From contig CAWGUF010000017.1 of NCBI GenBank assembly GCA_963825625.1, positions 186,001 through 250,000 of the forward strand: a stretch of 64,000 nt of DNA. The letters run 5' to 3'. The DNA is from CAMDPA01 sp963825625. Lineage in GTDB: Bacteria > Pseudomonadota > Alphaproteobacteria > Rhizobiales > Hyphomicrobiaceae. The position numbers were made by a program, and so were the translations under genes. Shown here piece after piece: positions 9,151 to 17,572 of the stretch (the first letter of the stretch is position 1; each line of letters starts with the position of its first letter). Below the pieces are notes generated by a model, which was not told the DNA's origin, did not search any database, and saw only the letters and a list, made by a program, of their open reading frames with translations.

Positions 9151-10386
9151 ATGCTCGGCGGCTGGTCGACACTGAGGCACCGCGACTTTGCGCTTGTTTG
9201 CGGCGCGCGCTTTGCCGTTACGCTCGCGCTGCACATCACCAATGTGGCGATCGGCTGGTATATTTACGATGTAACCGGCAGCGCCTTCGCGCTGGGCTAT
9301 CTGGGGCTGGCCGGCTTCCTTCCGGCCATCGCCCTGGCACTCGTCACCGGCTACGTCGCCGACCGGATCGACCGCCGCCTGATCCTTTTCGCCTCGGACG
9401 TCATGCTGACGCTGACCGGCATTGCTCTGTTGTGGCTGGTCGCCTCTGACTACGGCACGATATGGCCGATCTACGCCATCGTCGTCCTGGTGAGCGCGTC
9501 CCGCGCTTTTCACAATCCGGCGAGCCAGGCCATCATTCCCGCGCTGGTGCCGCAGCAGCAACTGTCCTCAGCCATCGCGTTTGCCTCCGGCGCCTTCCAG
9601 GCTGCACAGATCGTTGGGCCCGCTGTGGGCGGCATCCTTTATGCCGTTGATGCTAAGCTCCCGTTCATTGCCGCGGCCGTCCTGTATGGCGCATCGGCGC
9701 TGGCCGCCCTCGCCATCCGCTATCGCCAGAGCGCGGCGAGCCGGAAGCTGCCGATCACGCTGGTAAGCCTGTTGGCCGGTTTCGAGTTCGCCTGGCGCAA
9801 GCCGGTGGTGTTGGGCGCTGTGTCGCTCGACATGTTTGTCGTGATGTTCGGCGGCGTCGTTCTGCTGCTGCCGATCTTTGCCAAGGACGTGCTGGATGTC
9901 GGTCCGGTCGGGCTTGGATTGCTGCGGGCGGCACCGGCTGTCGGCGCCATCGCCATGGCCATCTGGCTGGCCAATAACGACTATGTCCAGCGCCATGCCG
10001 GCTCCCGTCTGTTTGCCACGATCGCAGTCTACGGACTTGCAACCGCGGCGTTTGGATTGTCCGGCAATTTCCTCCTCTCGCTCGCCTGCCTCGCGGTGGT
10101 GGGCGCGGCAGACATGATCAGCGTGGTGATCCGCCACACGCTGGTCCAGACCGAGACGCCGGACGCTCTGCGCGGGCGCGTGTCGGCGGTCAACAGCCTT
10201 TTCATCTCCGCATCCTCCGAGCTTGGACAGTTGCGGGCCGGCGTCGTCGCCGGATTTCTCGGCGCCGTTCCTGCCGTCGTGATCGGCGGGCTGGCGGCGA
10301 TCGGCATGGCGGTGCTGTGGCCACGATTGTTCCCCGACCTGGCGCGCCGCGATAACCTTGTGGAGCCGGTGGAGGCCCGGAGCTGA
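9151..10386 (+). CDS. MFS transporter (DHA3/EntS-like), first of a tandem pair
   Basis: This 411-residue major facilitator protein has twelve predicted membrane segments and the motif GYVADRIDRR after segment 2, followed by FHNPASQAIIPALVP typical of the MFS_3/EntS group of exporters. The C-terminal half has QTETPDALRGRVSAVNSLF. The ATG at 9151 overlaps the TGA of a short upstream frame (9011-9151) that I do not consider a gene. Its stop is directly followed by the next gene's start, a paralogue with the same motifs in the same places, so the two arose by tandem duplication and may work together or as alternatives. The substrate is unknown. Confidence 0.85.
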   Translation: MLGGWSTLRHRDFALVCGARFAVTLALHITNVAIGWYIYDVTGSAFALGYLGLAGFLPAIALALVTGYVADRIDRRLILFASDVMLTLTGIALLWLVASDYGTIWPIYAIVVLVSASRAFHNPASQAIIPALVPQQQLSSAIAFASGAFQAAQIVGPAVGGILYAVDAKLPFIAAAVLYGASALAALAIRYRQSAASRKLPITLVSLLAGFEFAWRKPVVLGAVSLDMFVVMFGGVVLLLPIFAKDVLDVGPVGLGLLRAAPAVGAIAMAIWLANNDYVQRHAGSRLFATIAVYGLATAAFGLSGNFLLSLACLAVVGAADMISVVIRHTLVQTETPDALRGRVSAVNSLFISASSELGQLRAGVVAGFLGAVPAVVIGGLAAIGMAVLWPRLFPDLARRDNLVEPVEARS

Positions 10387-10387
10387 C

Positions 10388-11674
10388 ATGGTCGAGGTCG
10401 CAGCCGAACGCTGGAATTGGCGCGAGCACCCGGATTTCGTGCTGAACTGCATCTCGCGTTTTGGCGTCACGCTTGGTTCGCAGATCCAGACCGTGGCGAT
10501 CGGTTGGTTCGTGTACGCCACGACCGAAAGCGCATTCGCACTTGGCATCGTCGGCCTGGCAGCGTTCCTGCCCGCAATCGCCCTGATGCTTGTCACCGGC
10601 TACGTCTCCGACAGATATGACCGGCGGCTTGTGCTTGCGCACTGTTGCACGGTCATGACACTGGCCACGCTGGCCCAGCTCGTTCACGTCTGGTCAGGCG
10701 CCACCGCCATTTGGCCGCTCTATCTGACAGTGGTTCTGTACGGGACCGGACGCGCATTCTACCTGCCGGCAAACTCCGCAATCCTGCCGAACCTGGTGCC
10801 GCGCCAGCATTTCGGCAACGCTGCCGCTTTCACGACCGCGGTGGCGCAGGCGGCCAACATTTCCGGGCCGGCGGTTGGCGGCCTGCTGTACGCGCTCGAT
10901 CCCATGGCGGCATTTTGGGGTTCACTGACGTTCTACGCCATCGCCGCCGTATCGAACTTTCTCATCCGCTATCGCAGCCGGCCGGCCCCTGCGGATGGCA
11001 CCGAGAGCCGCCTTCAGCACCTGCTCGCCGGCTTCCGCTTCATGTGGAAGATGCCGGTTGTAATGGGCGCCATCACGCTCGATCTCTTCGTTGTCGTGTT
11101 GGGCGGGTCGGTGTCACTTCTACCGATCTTCGCCAAGGACATTTTGCAGGTCGGTCCGGTGGGACTTGGCATTCTGCGCTCCGCCCCTGCGGTTGGCGCG
11201 TTTCTGCTCGGCGTCATGCTGGCGCGCAACAATTTCATGCAGCGTCAGGCCGGTCCGCGCATGTTCCTGGCGGTGGCTGTCTTCGGCTTTGCAAATCTCG
11301 CGTTCGGACTGTCGACAAGCTTCGTGCTGTCGTTCCTCTTTCTCGCGGCGATGGGTGCGGCTGATACCGCCAGCGTCGTTGTGCGGGTCACCCTGGTGCA
11401 GGCGGAAACGCCTGATCAGTTGCGCGGAAGGGTGGCGGCAGTCAGCAGCCTGTTCACGACCTTCTCCAACGAGATAGGCCAGTTCCGCGCGGCATCGATG
11501 GCAGGCCTGATCGGCGCGGTCCCGGCCGTTGTCGTGGGTGGTTTGGGGGCAATCGCCGTCGCTGCCTTGTGGGCCCGTTGGTTTCCCGCATTGATGGGCC
11601 GCGATCACCTCGTCCCGCCCGACCCGCCGTCGACGGCGCGGCCGGATGACAAGTCTGGACAGCCGGGCACGTAG
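10388..11674 (+). CDS. MFS transporter (DHA3/EntS-like), second of a tandem pair
   Basis: The protein (428 residues from the ATG at 10388) is a close paralogue of the permease just upstream. It repeats the same landmarks: GYVSDRYDRR after segment 2, FYLPANSAILPNLVP in the middle and QAETPDQLRGRVAAVSSLF near segment 10. The start lies 2 bases after the upstream TGA, so the two are co-translated. A longer frame from 10358 would overlap the upstream gene and add an Arg/Trp-rich leader, which I reject. The C-terminus is longer and hydrophilic (SGQPGT). Substrate unknown; drug, siderophore or organic acid export are all possible. Confidence 0.85.
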   Translation: MVEVAAERWNWREHPDFVLNCISRFGVTLGSQIQTVAIGWFVYATTESAFALGIVGLAAFLPAIALMLVTGYVSDRYDRRLVLAHCCTVMTLATLAQLVHVWSGATAIWPLYLTVVLYGTGRAFYLPANSAILPNLVPRQHFGNAAAFTTAVAQAANISGPAVGGLLYALDPMAAFWGSLTFYAIAAVSNFLIRYRSRPAPADGTESRLQHLLAGFRFMWKMPVVMGAITLDLFVVVLGGSVSLLPIFAKDILQVGPVGLGILRSAPAVGAFLLGVMLARNNFMQRQAGPRMFLAVAVFGFANLAFGLSTSFVLSFLFLAAMGAADTASVVVRVTLVQAETPDQLRGRVAAVSSLFTTFSNEIGQFRAASMAGLIGAVPAVVVGGLGAIAVAALWARWFPALMGRDHLVPPDPPSTARPDDKSGQPGT

Positions 11675-11777
11675 GTTGTGGCCGGCATCATCAGCTTGAC
11701 CCGCGTCAACGGGCCCCGCCGACAGCCAGCGTAATCTTCCCCTGCATGCCTCAGCCAACTTCGCGACCGCCGGGAGA

Positions 11778-12620
11778 ATGCCGATGACTTACAAGTCGGT
11801 TCTTGTCGACCTCTCCAAGCAGAGCCGCGCCGAGGCAATGCTCGACGTGGCCGAGCCGATTGCGCAGATGTGCGGTTCCAGGCTGATCGGTTCATTCATT
11901 TTGCCACGCATGCGGATCCATAGCGATAGCCCGCGCGAAGTGAGCTTGGCCGTCACGCATCGGCAGGCTTGGGAGGGCAGGCGCGATCAGATTCGAGCCG
12001 CCTTCGAGCAGCGTTTGCCGCGCATCGCTTCTGGTGGCGAATGGCGTGAGGCGGACGTGGCCCCGGAGGAGAGGGCCGGAGCGTTGATTGCCCAGTGCCG
12101 TACGGTGGATCTCGTGATTGCGAGCCAGACGGATCCGGCTTGGGGCGACATCGCCGAGTTCGATGCGCCCCAGCATCTGGTGCTCGCTTCGGGGCGCCCG
12201 GTTCTGGTCGTGCCGAACAGCGGCAGTTTTCCGAGCATCGGGCAGCGGGTGCTCGTCGCCTGGAACGACACGCGCGAGGCGGCCCGTGCCGTTTTCGATG
12301 CCATACCGCTGATGGCGCGCGCCGACGAGGTGAAAGTGACGTGGTTCAGTCCGCACCGCACAAGCACCGTCGATGACAAGGCATCCACCAAGGAACTCAC
12401 GCGCACGCTCTGGCAACATCGCATCAATGCGGTCGCAGCACAGACCTTCGCAACCGACATGGGCGTCGCCGACGAGATTCTGAATCAGGTCGAGAAGATG
12501 GACGCCGACCTGCTCGTGATGGGCTGCTATGGCCATTCGCGAACACGCGAGCTTTTGCTCGGCGGCGCGACGCGCGAAATTCTCAAGTCGATGACCGTGC
12601 CCGTGCTGATGAGTCATTGA
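11778..12620 (+). CDS. Universal stress protein, tandem-domain type
   Basis: The 280-residue protein holds two UspA-like halves. The C-terminal half (residues ~155-280) is well preserved: QRVLVAWNDTREAARAV, then the nucleotide-loop region DLLVMGCYGHSRTRELLLGGATREIL, matching the G-2x-G-9x-G(S/T) ATP-binding pattern. The N-terminal half (YKSVLVDLSKQSRAEAMLDVA) has lost that loop. Tandem Usp proteins are cytoplasmic and generally induced by starvation or redox stress. The start may be 11778 or the ATG at 11784; GGGAGA lies just upstream. It follows the MFS pair with a 100-base gap. Confidence 0.85.
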   Translation: MPMTYKSVLVDLSKQSRAEAMLDVAEPIAQMCGSRLIGSFILPRMRIHSDSPREVSLAVTHRQAWEGRRDQIRAAFEQRLPRIASGGEWREADVAPEERAGALIAQCRTVDLVIASQTDPAWGDIAEFDAPQHLVLASGRPVLVVPNSGSFPSIGQRVLVAWNDTREAARAVFDAIPLMARADEVKVTWFSPHRTSTVDDKASTKELTRTLWQHRINAVAAQTFATDMGVADEILNQVEKMDADLLVMGCYGHSRTRELLLGGATREILKSMTVPVLMSH

Positions 12621-12719
12621 GTGCTCGATCGCCCCGTCGACACGGCGAGTTTGAGGTGGCTTTGCGGAGGGAGGGGACGTTGACCGGGCGGTGCGGGCGG
12701 CCTGGACGTCATGGCCGAT

Positions 12720-12746
12720 CCTCGGTCTCGTGAAACGAGACCGAGG
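12720..12746. repeat. Perfect inverted repeat, 12-bp arms, 3-base loop
   Basis: Arms cctcggtctcgt and acgagaccgagg surround GAA. It lies 100 bases after the stress-protein stop. No T-run follows on either strand, so it is not a canonical intrinsic terminator. Confidence 0.6.
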
Positions 12747-13006
12747 GGAAAAGTCGGCCATCCACGCGGTGCTCGGCATGTGCGATCGCAGCGGGAATTC
12801 TCGGCGTTCGAGCGTCACCCCCGCCGGTCTGCATGCAGAGCGTTGACGTGGATGGCCGCCTGGTCCCGGCCCTCGGCCACGCCTCGGCCCGGCGCGGCCA
12901 TGACGGTCGGATTGAAGGATCGCCCGACTTCCGCCCCTGTATAACCGCCGTCATGGCCGATCCGAGGTGTTGCGTGAGCGCTGCAGCGATCCGGCGCGTG
13001 TCACAC

Positions 13007-13047
13007 GTCGCTGGCGGCCGGCTCCCCGAAGGGGAGTCGCCAGCGAC
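13007..13047. repeat. Hairpin element, copy 1
   Basis: Outer arms gtcgctggcg and cgccagcgac pair perfectly, a gccgg bulge follows, then inner arms ctcccc/ggggag close on a GAA loop. The inner part is identical to copy 2, while the outer arms differ but still pair, so base pairing is conserved by compensating changes. Confidence 0.75.
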
Positions 13048-13075
13048 AAACTAAAGACCCACGCCTCGGCCCGAC

Positions 13076-13116
13076 GCGCCCGGCGGCCGGCTCCCCGAAG
13101 GGGAGTCGCCGGGCGC
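13076..13116. repeat. Hairpin element, copy 2
   Basis: Outer arms gcgcccggcg and cgccgggcgc pair perfectly around the same core (gccgg, ctcccc, gaa, ggggag, t) as copy 1. It ends just before the stop of the convergent hydrolase gene at 13119. Confidence 0.75.
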
Positions 13117-13118
13117 CA

Positions 13119-13970
13119 TCAAGACTCCATCTTTTTCCAGGCGTCGATGATCTCAGCCCCGGTCGCCCGCCACACCCGGTCGTGCGAGCAGATGTGCGCA
13201 AGCGCCCGGTCGAGCCAACGGATACGATGCGGCGCGCCGATCAGGAACGGGTGCAGCGCGATGCACATCACGCGCGGCAGGCGGGTGCCTTCCTGATACA
13301 GAACATCGAACGTGTCGCAGATGCGATCATGGAAATGCTCAGCCGTGACGCTGGGCTCGTTGAACAGCGGCATGTCGTTGATCTCGATCGAATAGGGGAT
13401 CGAGATGAGCCCGTTGTTCATGCGGTAAGGCAGATCGTCGTTGACCCAGTCGGCGACGTAATCGACGCCCGCCTCCTTGAGCAGATCCAGCGTTGCCCAG
13501 GTCTCCGTCAGTCCCGGCCCCAGCCACCCGCGCATTTTGAGGCCGGCCCCCTCGATTGCTGCCTTCGTGCCAGCGATGACCTTGCGTTCGGCATCCGGCT
13601 CCAGCCCCGTCAGCCGCGAGGAGTTGGTCAGCCCGTGCCCCATCAGCTCCCAGTTGAGATCCTTCATGCCCTGCATGATGCGGGGGTAATGTTCCGCAAT
13701 CTCGCCGTTGAGCGCGACAGTGCCGCGGATACCGTGCTTCTCCAGCGTCTCCATCAGCCGCCAGACGCCGACGCGGTTGCCGTAGTCGCGGCGCGAGTAG
13801 TTGCGCACGTCGGGCGCCTCCGCGCCGATCTCGATATGGAAATGCTCCACGTTCGGCACGACCCAGAGCGCCACGTGCGCGCCGTTCGGCCAGTCCACGC
13901 GCCTGCGATCGACAATTGCTGAATACGGAAAAAACGGGTGGGCACCGATATCGCTTTTGGTCTCGCTCAT
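13119..13970 (-). CDS. Polysaccharide-deacetylase-fold hydrolase (allantoinase/PuuE-like)
   Basis: This 283-residue protein belongs to the NodB/polysaccharide deacetylase fold: ALWVVPNVEHF near the start, NRVGVWRLMETLEKHGIRGT (~70), GHGLTNSSRL in the middle and IALHPFLIG near the end. The second-half histidine of the metal site (LHPF) is visible. The form without the canonical TFDDG box, about 280-300 residues long, is used by PuuE-type allantoinases and other cyclic-amide hydrolases rather than by chitin deacetylases. Its ATG overlaps the stop of the upstream flavin monooxygenase by 4 bases, so the two are co-translated and probably act on one substrate. It is the last gene of the five-gene operon. 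Confidence 0.78.
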   Translation of the reverse strand: MSETKSDIGAHPFFPYSAIVDRRRVDWPNGAHVALWVVPNVEHFHIEIGAEAPDVRNYSRRDYGNRVGVWRLMETLEKHGIRGTVALNGEIAEHYPRIMQGMKDLNWELMGHGLTNSSRLTGLEPDAERKVIAGTKAAIEGAGLKMRGWLGPGLTETWATLDLLKEAGVDYVADWVNDDLPYRMNNGLISIPYSIEINDMPLFNEPSVTAEHFHDRICDTFDVLYQEGTRLPRVMCIALHPFLIGAPHRIRWLDRALAHICSHDRVWRATGAEIIDAWKKMES

Positions 13971-15019
13971 GACGCTACCCTCTTTCGCTCACGAAATGCT
14001 TGCGGCACGCTTTGGCCCATCAGCGGCATCACCTCTGTCGCGAATGTGTCGAGGCCTTCGACCATCGGATGGAAGTGCAGCATCAGGGTATCGACGCCGA
14101 TCAATTCATAGCGCTTCAGCCGCTTGGCGATCGTCTCCGGAGAGCCGAACAGGCCAGCGCCGAGTGCCTTCGCAGCGATCAGCGCCAGCCGGCTTTCCTG
14201 GCCATATTTCTCCAGTGTCATCGCGCGCTCATAGGCTTCCGCATCCGTCGGCGCGCATAGGACGTGCGCCGAAATGCCGAATCCCAAGGTGTTACCGTGA
14301 CGGGCGGCGCGCGCACGCATGTCTTCCACGTCGCGGGCGATCGCGGCGAAATTCTCCTCGTAGCGATCGATGCCCGGATTAACGTGCACGAACCACACGT
14401 CGCATTCGCGAGCGATCGCTGCCTTCCCTTGCTCGTGCCGGCTCGCTGCGAACAGCGGCGGATGTGGGCGCTGGGCCGGCCGGTTGAGGAGCTGGATATT
14501 CTCGACGTCGTAGAACTCGCCCTTCAGCGTATAGGAGGGCTCGCTCAGCATGCCTTTCAGCACTCGGATATATTCGTCGACGCGGCGGAAGCGGGCATCC
14601 TCGTCGTCGAGATAGCCGCCGCAGGTGAACTGGTTGAATTCGTCACGCCACCAGCCGGTGACGATGTTGACGCACGCCCGGCCGCCGCTGACCCTGTCCA
14701 ATGTCGACATCATCTTGGCGGCCATCATCGGCGGGATCATGCCGGGATGCAGCGCCGGCATGATGTGCATCTTCTTGGTCATCATCGCCAGCGCGGTGCC
14801 CAGGATCACGCAGTCCGGGTCATTGCCGAGCCAGCGCTGCGCGATCAGCGTCAGGTCGAACCCATAGCCTTCCGCCCGTTGCAGAACGTCGGCAGCGAAT
14901 TTCAGCGAAAGGTCTGGCTCGCCGGAGCGGCCATGCGTGTCGAGTTGCGCTGCGGCCGCGTCGAGATCCGGCTCCGGTTGCACGGTATGCGGGAGTGGGG
15001 TCCAAATTCCGTATCGCAT
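13967..15019 (-). CDS. LLM-class flavin-dependent monooxygenase
   Basis: A bacterial-luciferase-like (LLM) oxygenase of 350 residues: it opens with YGIWTPLPHT, then FDLTLIAQRWLGND, GGRACVNIVTGWWRDEF (~115) and the end MLHFHPMVEGLDTF. These match the SsuD/RutA group, which use FMNH2 from a separate reductase to oxidise organosulfonates, pyrimidines or other heterocycles. No reductase gene is nearby. It lies between an SDR (65-base gap) and the deacetylase-fold hydrolase (4-base overlap). The pairing of an LLM oxygenase with a cyclic-amide-type hydrolase recalls uracil ring opening, but the SDRs argue for a different substrate. Confidence 0.85.
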   Translation of the reverse strand: MRYGIWTPLPHTVQPEPDLDAAAAQLDTHGRSGEPDLSLKFAADVLQRAEGYGFDLTLIAQRWLGNDPDCVILGTALAMMTKKMHIMPALHPGMIPPMMAAKMMSTLDRVSGGRACVNIVTGWWRDEFNQFTCGGYLDDEDARFRRVDEYIRVLKGMLSEPSYTLKGEFYDVENIQLLNRPAQRPHPPLFAASRHEQGKAAIARECDVWFVHVNPGIDRYEENFAAIARDVEDMRARAARHGNTLGFGISAHVLCAPTDAEAYERAMTLEKYGQESRLALIAAKALGAGLFGSPETIAKRLKRYELIGVDTLMLHFHPMVEGLDTFATEVMPLMGQSVPQAFRERKRVAS

Positions 15020-15084
15020 TCAGGTGGTCTCCTGTTCCGTCATCTGCATGCGGATCGAGGCGGAACCGGCAACACTCGCCGGCC

Positions 15085-15825
15085 TCACCAGCTCAGCACG
15101 CCTCCGTTCGGATGAATGATCTGACCCGCGATGTAGGACGAACGCTCGCTCATCAGGAAATCGACGACGGCGGCGACCTCTTCCGGGCGGCCCAGCCGTT
15201 TCATCGGCACGCGCAGCCGGTTGGCCTCCAGCGCTTCCGCAGCCTCCGACGGTGAGCGGCCCGACCGCAGCAGCGGCGTGTCGATGGGCCCTGGCCCGAC
15301 AGCATTGACGCGGATCCCGCGCGCCGTGAACTCCACCGTCATCGCCTTCGTCAGCGCGTAGATCGCGGACTTTGCCGATACATACGCGGACGCGCCGGGG
15401 ATGCCGATCACCGCGAAATCGGAAGAGGTATTGACCACCACCCCGCGCCCGCGCTCCAGCATGCCCGGCAGCACCGCCTGCGAGACCAGGAACGTGCCCT
15501 TCACATGTGTGTTGATCACAGCATCCCAGGCCGTCTCGGTGATCTCGTCGAGGCGCTGGCGAATGTTGATGCCGGCGTTGTTGAACAGGCCTTCCAGCGG
15601 TCCCGCGCCTGCCTTCACCTTGTCCATCATGGAGGCGATGGAGGCCTTCGATGTCACGTCGACCTCCACGGCGAGCGCCGTGCCGCCGCCGCCCGTGATG
15701 TCTGCGGCAACCTTCTCCGCTGCCTTCAAATCGCGGTCGGCCACCACGACTGGAACTCGCTTTGCCAGCCGCCGCGCCGTCGCCGCACCAATGCCACTGG
15801 CACCACCGGTTATGAGGATTGTCAT
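15085..15825 (-). CDS. Short-chain dehydrogenase/reductase (SDR)
   Basis: A classical SDR of 246 residues. The nucleotide motif TGGASGIG is at residues 6-13, NNAGI at ~82, the catalytic serine-tyrosine-lysine set reads NTSSDF then YVSAKSAIYA, and VNAVGPGPIDT follows. The acidic residue after the second strand (VVADRD) suggests NAD rather than NADP. I take the ATG at 15825 because GGAGGT lies just upstream and the gap to the preceding SDR is 13 bases; the longer frame to 15903 would overlap that gene. Third gene of the operon. Confidence 0.88.
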   Translation of the reverse strand: MTILITGGASGIGAATARRLAKRVPVVVADRDLKAAEKVAADITGGGGTALAVEVDVTSKASIASMMDKVKAGAGPLEGLFNNAGINIRQRLDEITETAWDAVINTHVKGTFLVSQAVLPGMLERGRGVVVNTSSDFAVIGIPGASAYVSAKSAIYALTKAMTVEFTARGIRVNAVGPGPIDTPLLRSGRSPSEAAEALEANRLRVPMKRLGRPEEVAAVVDFLMSERSSYIAGQIIHPNGGVLSW

Positions 15826-15838
15826 CGTTGACCTCCGG

Positions 15839-16594
15839 TCAGAACAGGCGGGCGCCGCCGGACACGCGTATGTCCTGGGCTGTGATGTAAGAGGCGTCTT
15901 CACCGAGCAGGAACAGCGCCGCCGCCGCCATGTCGTCGGGCGTGGCCAGCCGCTTCATCGGGGTTTCTGCCGCGCGCGCAGCGAAGTCGCTGTCGCCGTA
16001 GACGGCACGCGGCATCGGTGTGTCGACGATGGCCGGCGACACCGTGTTCACCCGCACGCCTTCTTCGGCCAGCTCCAGCGCGATGGAGCGGGCGAAGCCG
16101 AGAATACCCGCCTTGCTTGCGATGTAGTCGGCAGCGTTCCACCCTGTGCTTCGTGCCAGCATCGAAGCGAACATCACGACGCTGCCTTTCTTCGCCTTGC
16201 GCATGTGCGGGATCACTGCCTGACAGGTCAGCACCGCGCCTTTCAGGTTGACCGCCATCGTGCGATCGAACGCCTCTTCCGTCATCTCCAGGAATGGCGC
16301 GTGTGTCATCACGCCGGCGCCAGCGACCAGCCCGGCGATGCCCCCGGCCCAGTCCGCCGCCTTATTCGCGGCAGCCACCTGGGCAGCCTTGTCGCGCACG
16401 TCGATCGTATCGAACGTGAGATTGGCGTCCGACACACCCGCGAGCCCGCCCGTGTCGAGATCCCACGCCGCCACGCGGCAGCCATGCGCGAGCAGCCGTT
16501 TCGTGATGGCCAGGTTGAGCCCGCTCCCGGCGCCGGTGACCACATAGGCCCCGCCGCCCCTGACCAGCGCCTCGCCTTCCGTCTTGTCGACCAT
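15839..16594 (-). CDS. Short-chain dehydrogenase/reductase (SDR)
   Basis: A classical SDR of 251 residues with TGAGSGLN at ~20 (the last glycine of TGxxxGIG is replaced by N, an unusual change in the nucleotide loop), VAAWDLDTGG after strand 2, an NNAG equivalent reading VAGAGV, then the active-site YIASKAGILG. The substitutions in the glycine-rich loop and in the NNAG position set it apart from its two operon partners. It lies 30 bases after the first SDR and 13 bases before the third. The substrate is unknown. Confidence 0.85.
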   Translation of the reverse strand: MVDKTEGEALVRGGGAYVVTGAGSGLNLAITKRLLAHGCRVAAWDLDTGGLAGVSDANLTFDTIDVRDKAAQVAAANKAADWAGGIAGLVAGAGVMTHAPFLEMTEEAFDRTMAVNLKGAVLTCQAVIPHMRKAKKGSVVMFASMLARSTGWNAADYIASKAGILGFARSIALELAEEGVRVNTVSPAIVDTPMPRAVYGDSDFAARAAETPMKRLATPDDMAAAALFLLGEDASYITAQDIRVSGGARLF

Positions 16595-16624
16595 GACTAC
16601 CGCCCTGCCCTGTTCTCTGCCTTG

Positions 16625-17404
16625 TCAATGCATGTTCTTGCCGCCGTCGACGTTGATCAGCTGCCCGGTCATGAAGTCCGATGCCTTGCTCGCCAGGAAC
16701 ATCACCGCGCCGACCAGATCCTCCGGCACCTGCGGTCGCTCGATCGCGCGGCCGGTAAGCCGCGTCGCGGAGTAGTTGGCCGAGGACGTGGCAATCTGCG
16801 TCTCGGAGAGCGTCATGCCCGGCGCGATCGCGTTCACGGTGATGCCGTCCTCCGCGACCTCCCGCGACAGCGATCGGGTCAACCCGACCACCCCGGCCTT
16901 CGACGTCGAATAATGCAGCCTGTTCGGCGTGCCATCGAAGAACCGGCCCGAGGAGATGTTGACGATCTTGCCGTGCTTCTGTGCCTTCATGGTCGGGTAG
17001 ACGGCGCGGCAGCCCAGAAACATGCCGCGCAGGTTGACCGCCATCACCCGGTCCCACTCGTCGACCGGAATTTCCAGCCAGCTCCGACGCTCCAGCACGC
17101 TCATCATCGAGGCGTTGTTGATCAGGATGTCGATCCGGCCCCATTTGTCGACCGCCGCCTTCGCCATCGCCTCGTTCTCGGCCTGCTCCGAGATATCCGC
17201 GCGCATGCCGATCGCCTCGTAGCCCTGGTTGCGCAGCTCCTCGGTCACCGCCATGGCGCCGTCGACGGCGAGATCGGCCGCCAGCACCCGCGCGCCGGCC
17301 TTGGCGAATTCCTGAGAATAGACTTTGCCGAGGCCGCTGCCACCGCCTGTGATGATCACCACGCGGCCCTGCAGGTCGAAGCGGTCGTTCTTGATCTCGG
17401 CCAT
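16625..17404 (-). CDS. Short-chain dehydrogenase/reductase (SDR), first gene of the operon
   Basis: A classical SDR of 259 residues: TGGGSGLGK at ~19-27, AADLAVDG after strand 2, NNASMMS (NNAG position), the catalytic YSTSKAGVVG (~158) and NAIAPGMTLSE. The ATG at 17404 has AGGAGGA upstream and begins MAEIKNDRFDL; the longer frame to 17533 is rejected. A 168-base divergent region separates it from the EamA transporter and should hold the operon promoter. No regulator gene adjoins the operon. Confidence 0.88.
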   Translation of the reverse strand: MAEIKNDRFDLQGRVVIITGGGSGLGKVYSQEFAKAGARVLAADLAVDGAMAVTEELRNQGYEAIGMRADISEQAENEAMAKAAVDKWGRIDILINNASMMSVLERRSWLEIPVDEWDRVMAVNLRGMFLGCRAVYPTMKAQKHGKIVNISSGRFFDGTPNRLHYSTSKAGVVGLTRSLSREVAEDGITVNAIAPGMTLSETQIATSSANYSATRLTGRAIERPQVPEDLVGAVMFLASKASDFMTGQLINVDGGKNMH

Positions 17405-17572
17405 GGGGCAGGCGTCCTCCTGATGTTGATTTGTTCGATTGCCTGCCAGTCTACACAAGATCGGCGCGGTGGGAAGCGGCCAGACTGCCAATGAAATGCC
17501 ATCTCGTGACACATCCACGGGCTTTCGCCCCAATGCTGCTACGAGATATCAGGCGGACTTGGGGGGAGACGG

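Larger units (their letters stand above)
12621..13118. other. Gene-free stretch with palindromes
   Basis: No coding region is convincing here; the short frames have no ribosome site and no family resemblance. The stretch holds an inverted repeat at 12720-12746 (12-bp arms around GAA), two copies of a 15-base string cgtcatggccgatcc around 12707 and 12951, and two covarying hairpins at 13007-13047 and 13076-13116. It separates two convergent genes, so it may act as a bidirectional end region as well as a repeat landing site. Confidence 0.6.

Noticed and set aside
9011..9151. 46-codon frame ending in TGATG at the first MFS start
   Set aside because: It has no clear ribosome site and no family resemblance; the overlap with the MFS start may be chance.
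12720..12746. Intrinsic terminator of the stress-protein gene
   Set aside because: The hairpin is strong but no T-run follows on either strand; recorded as an inverted repeat.
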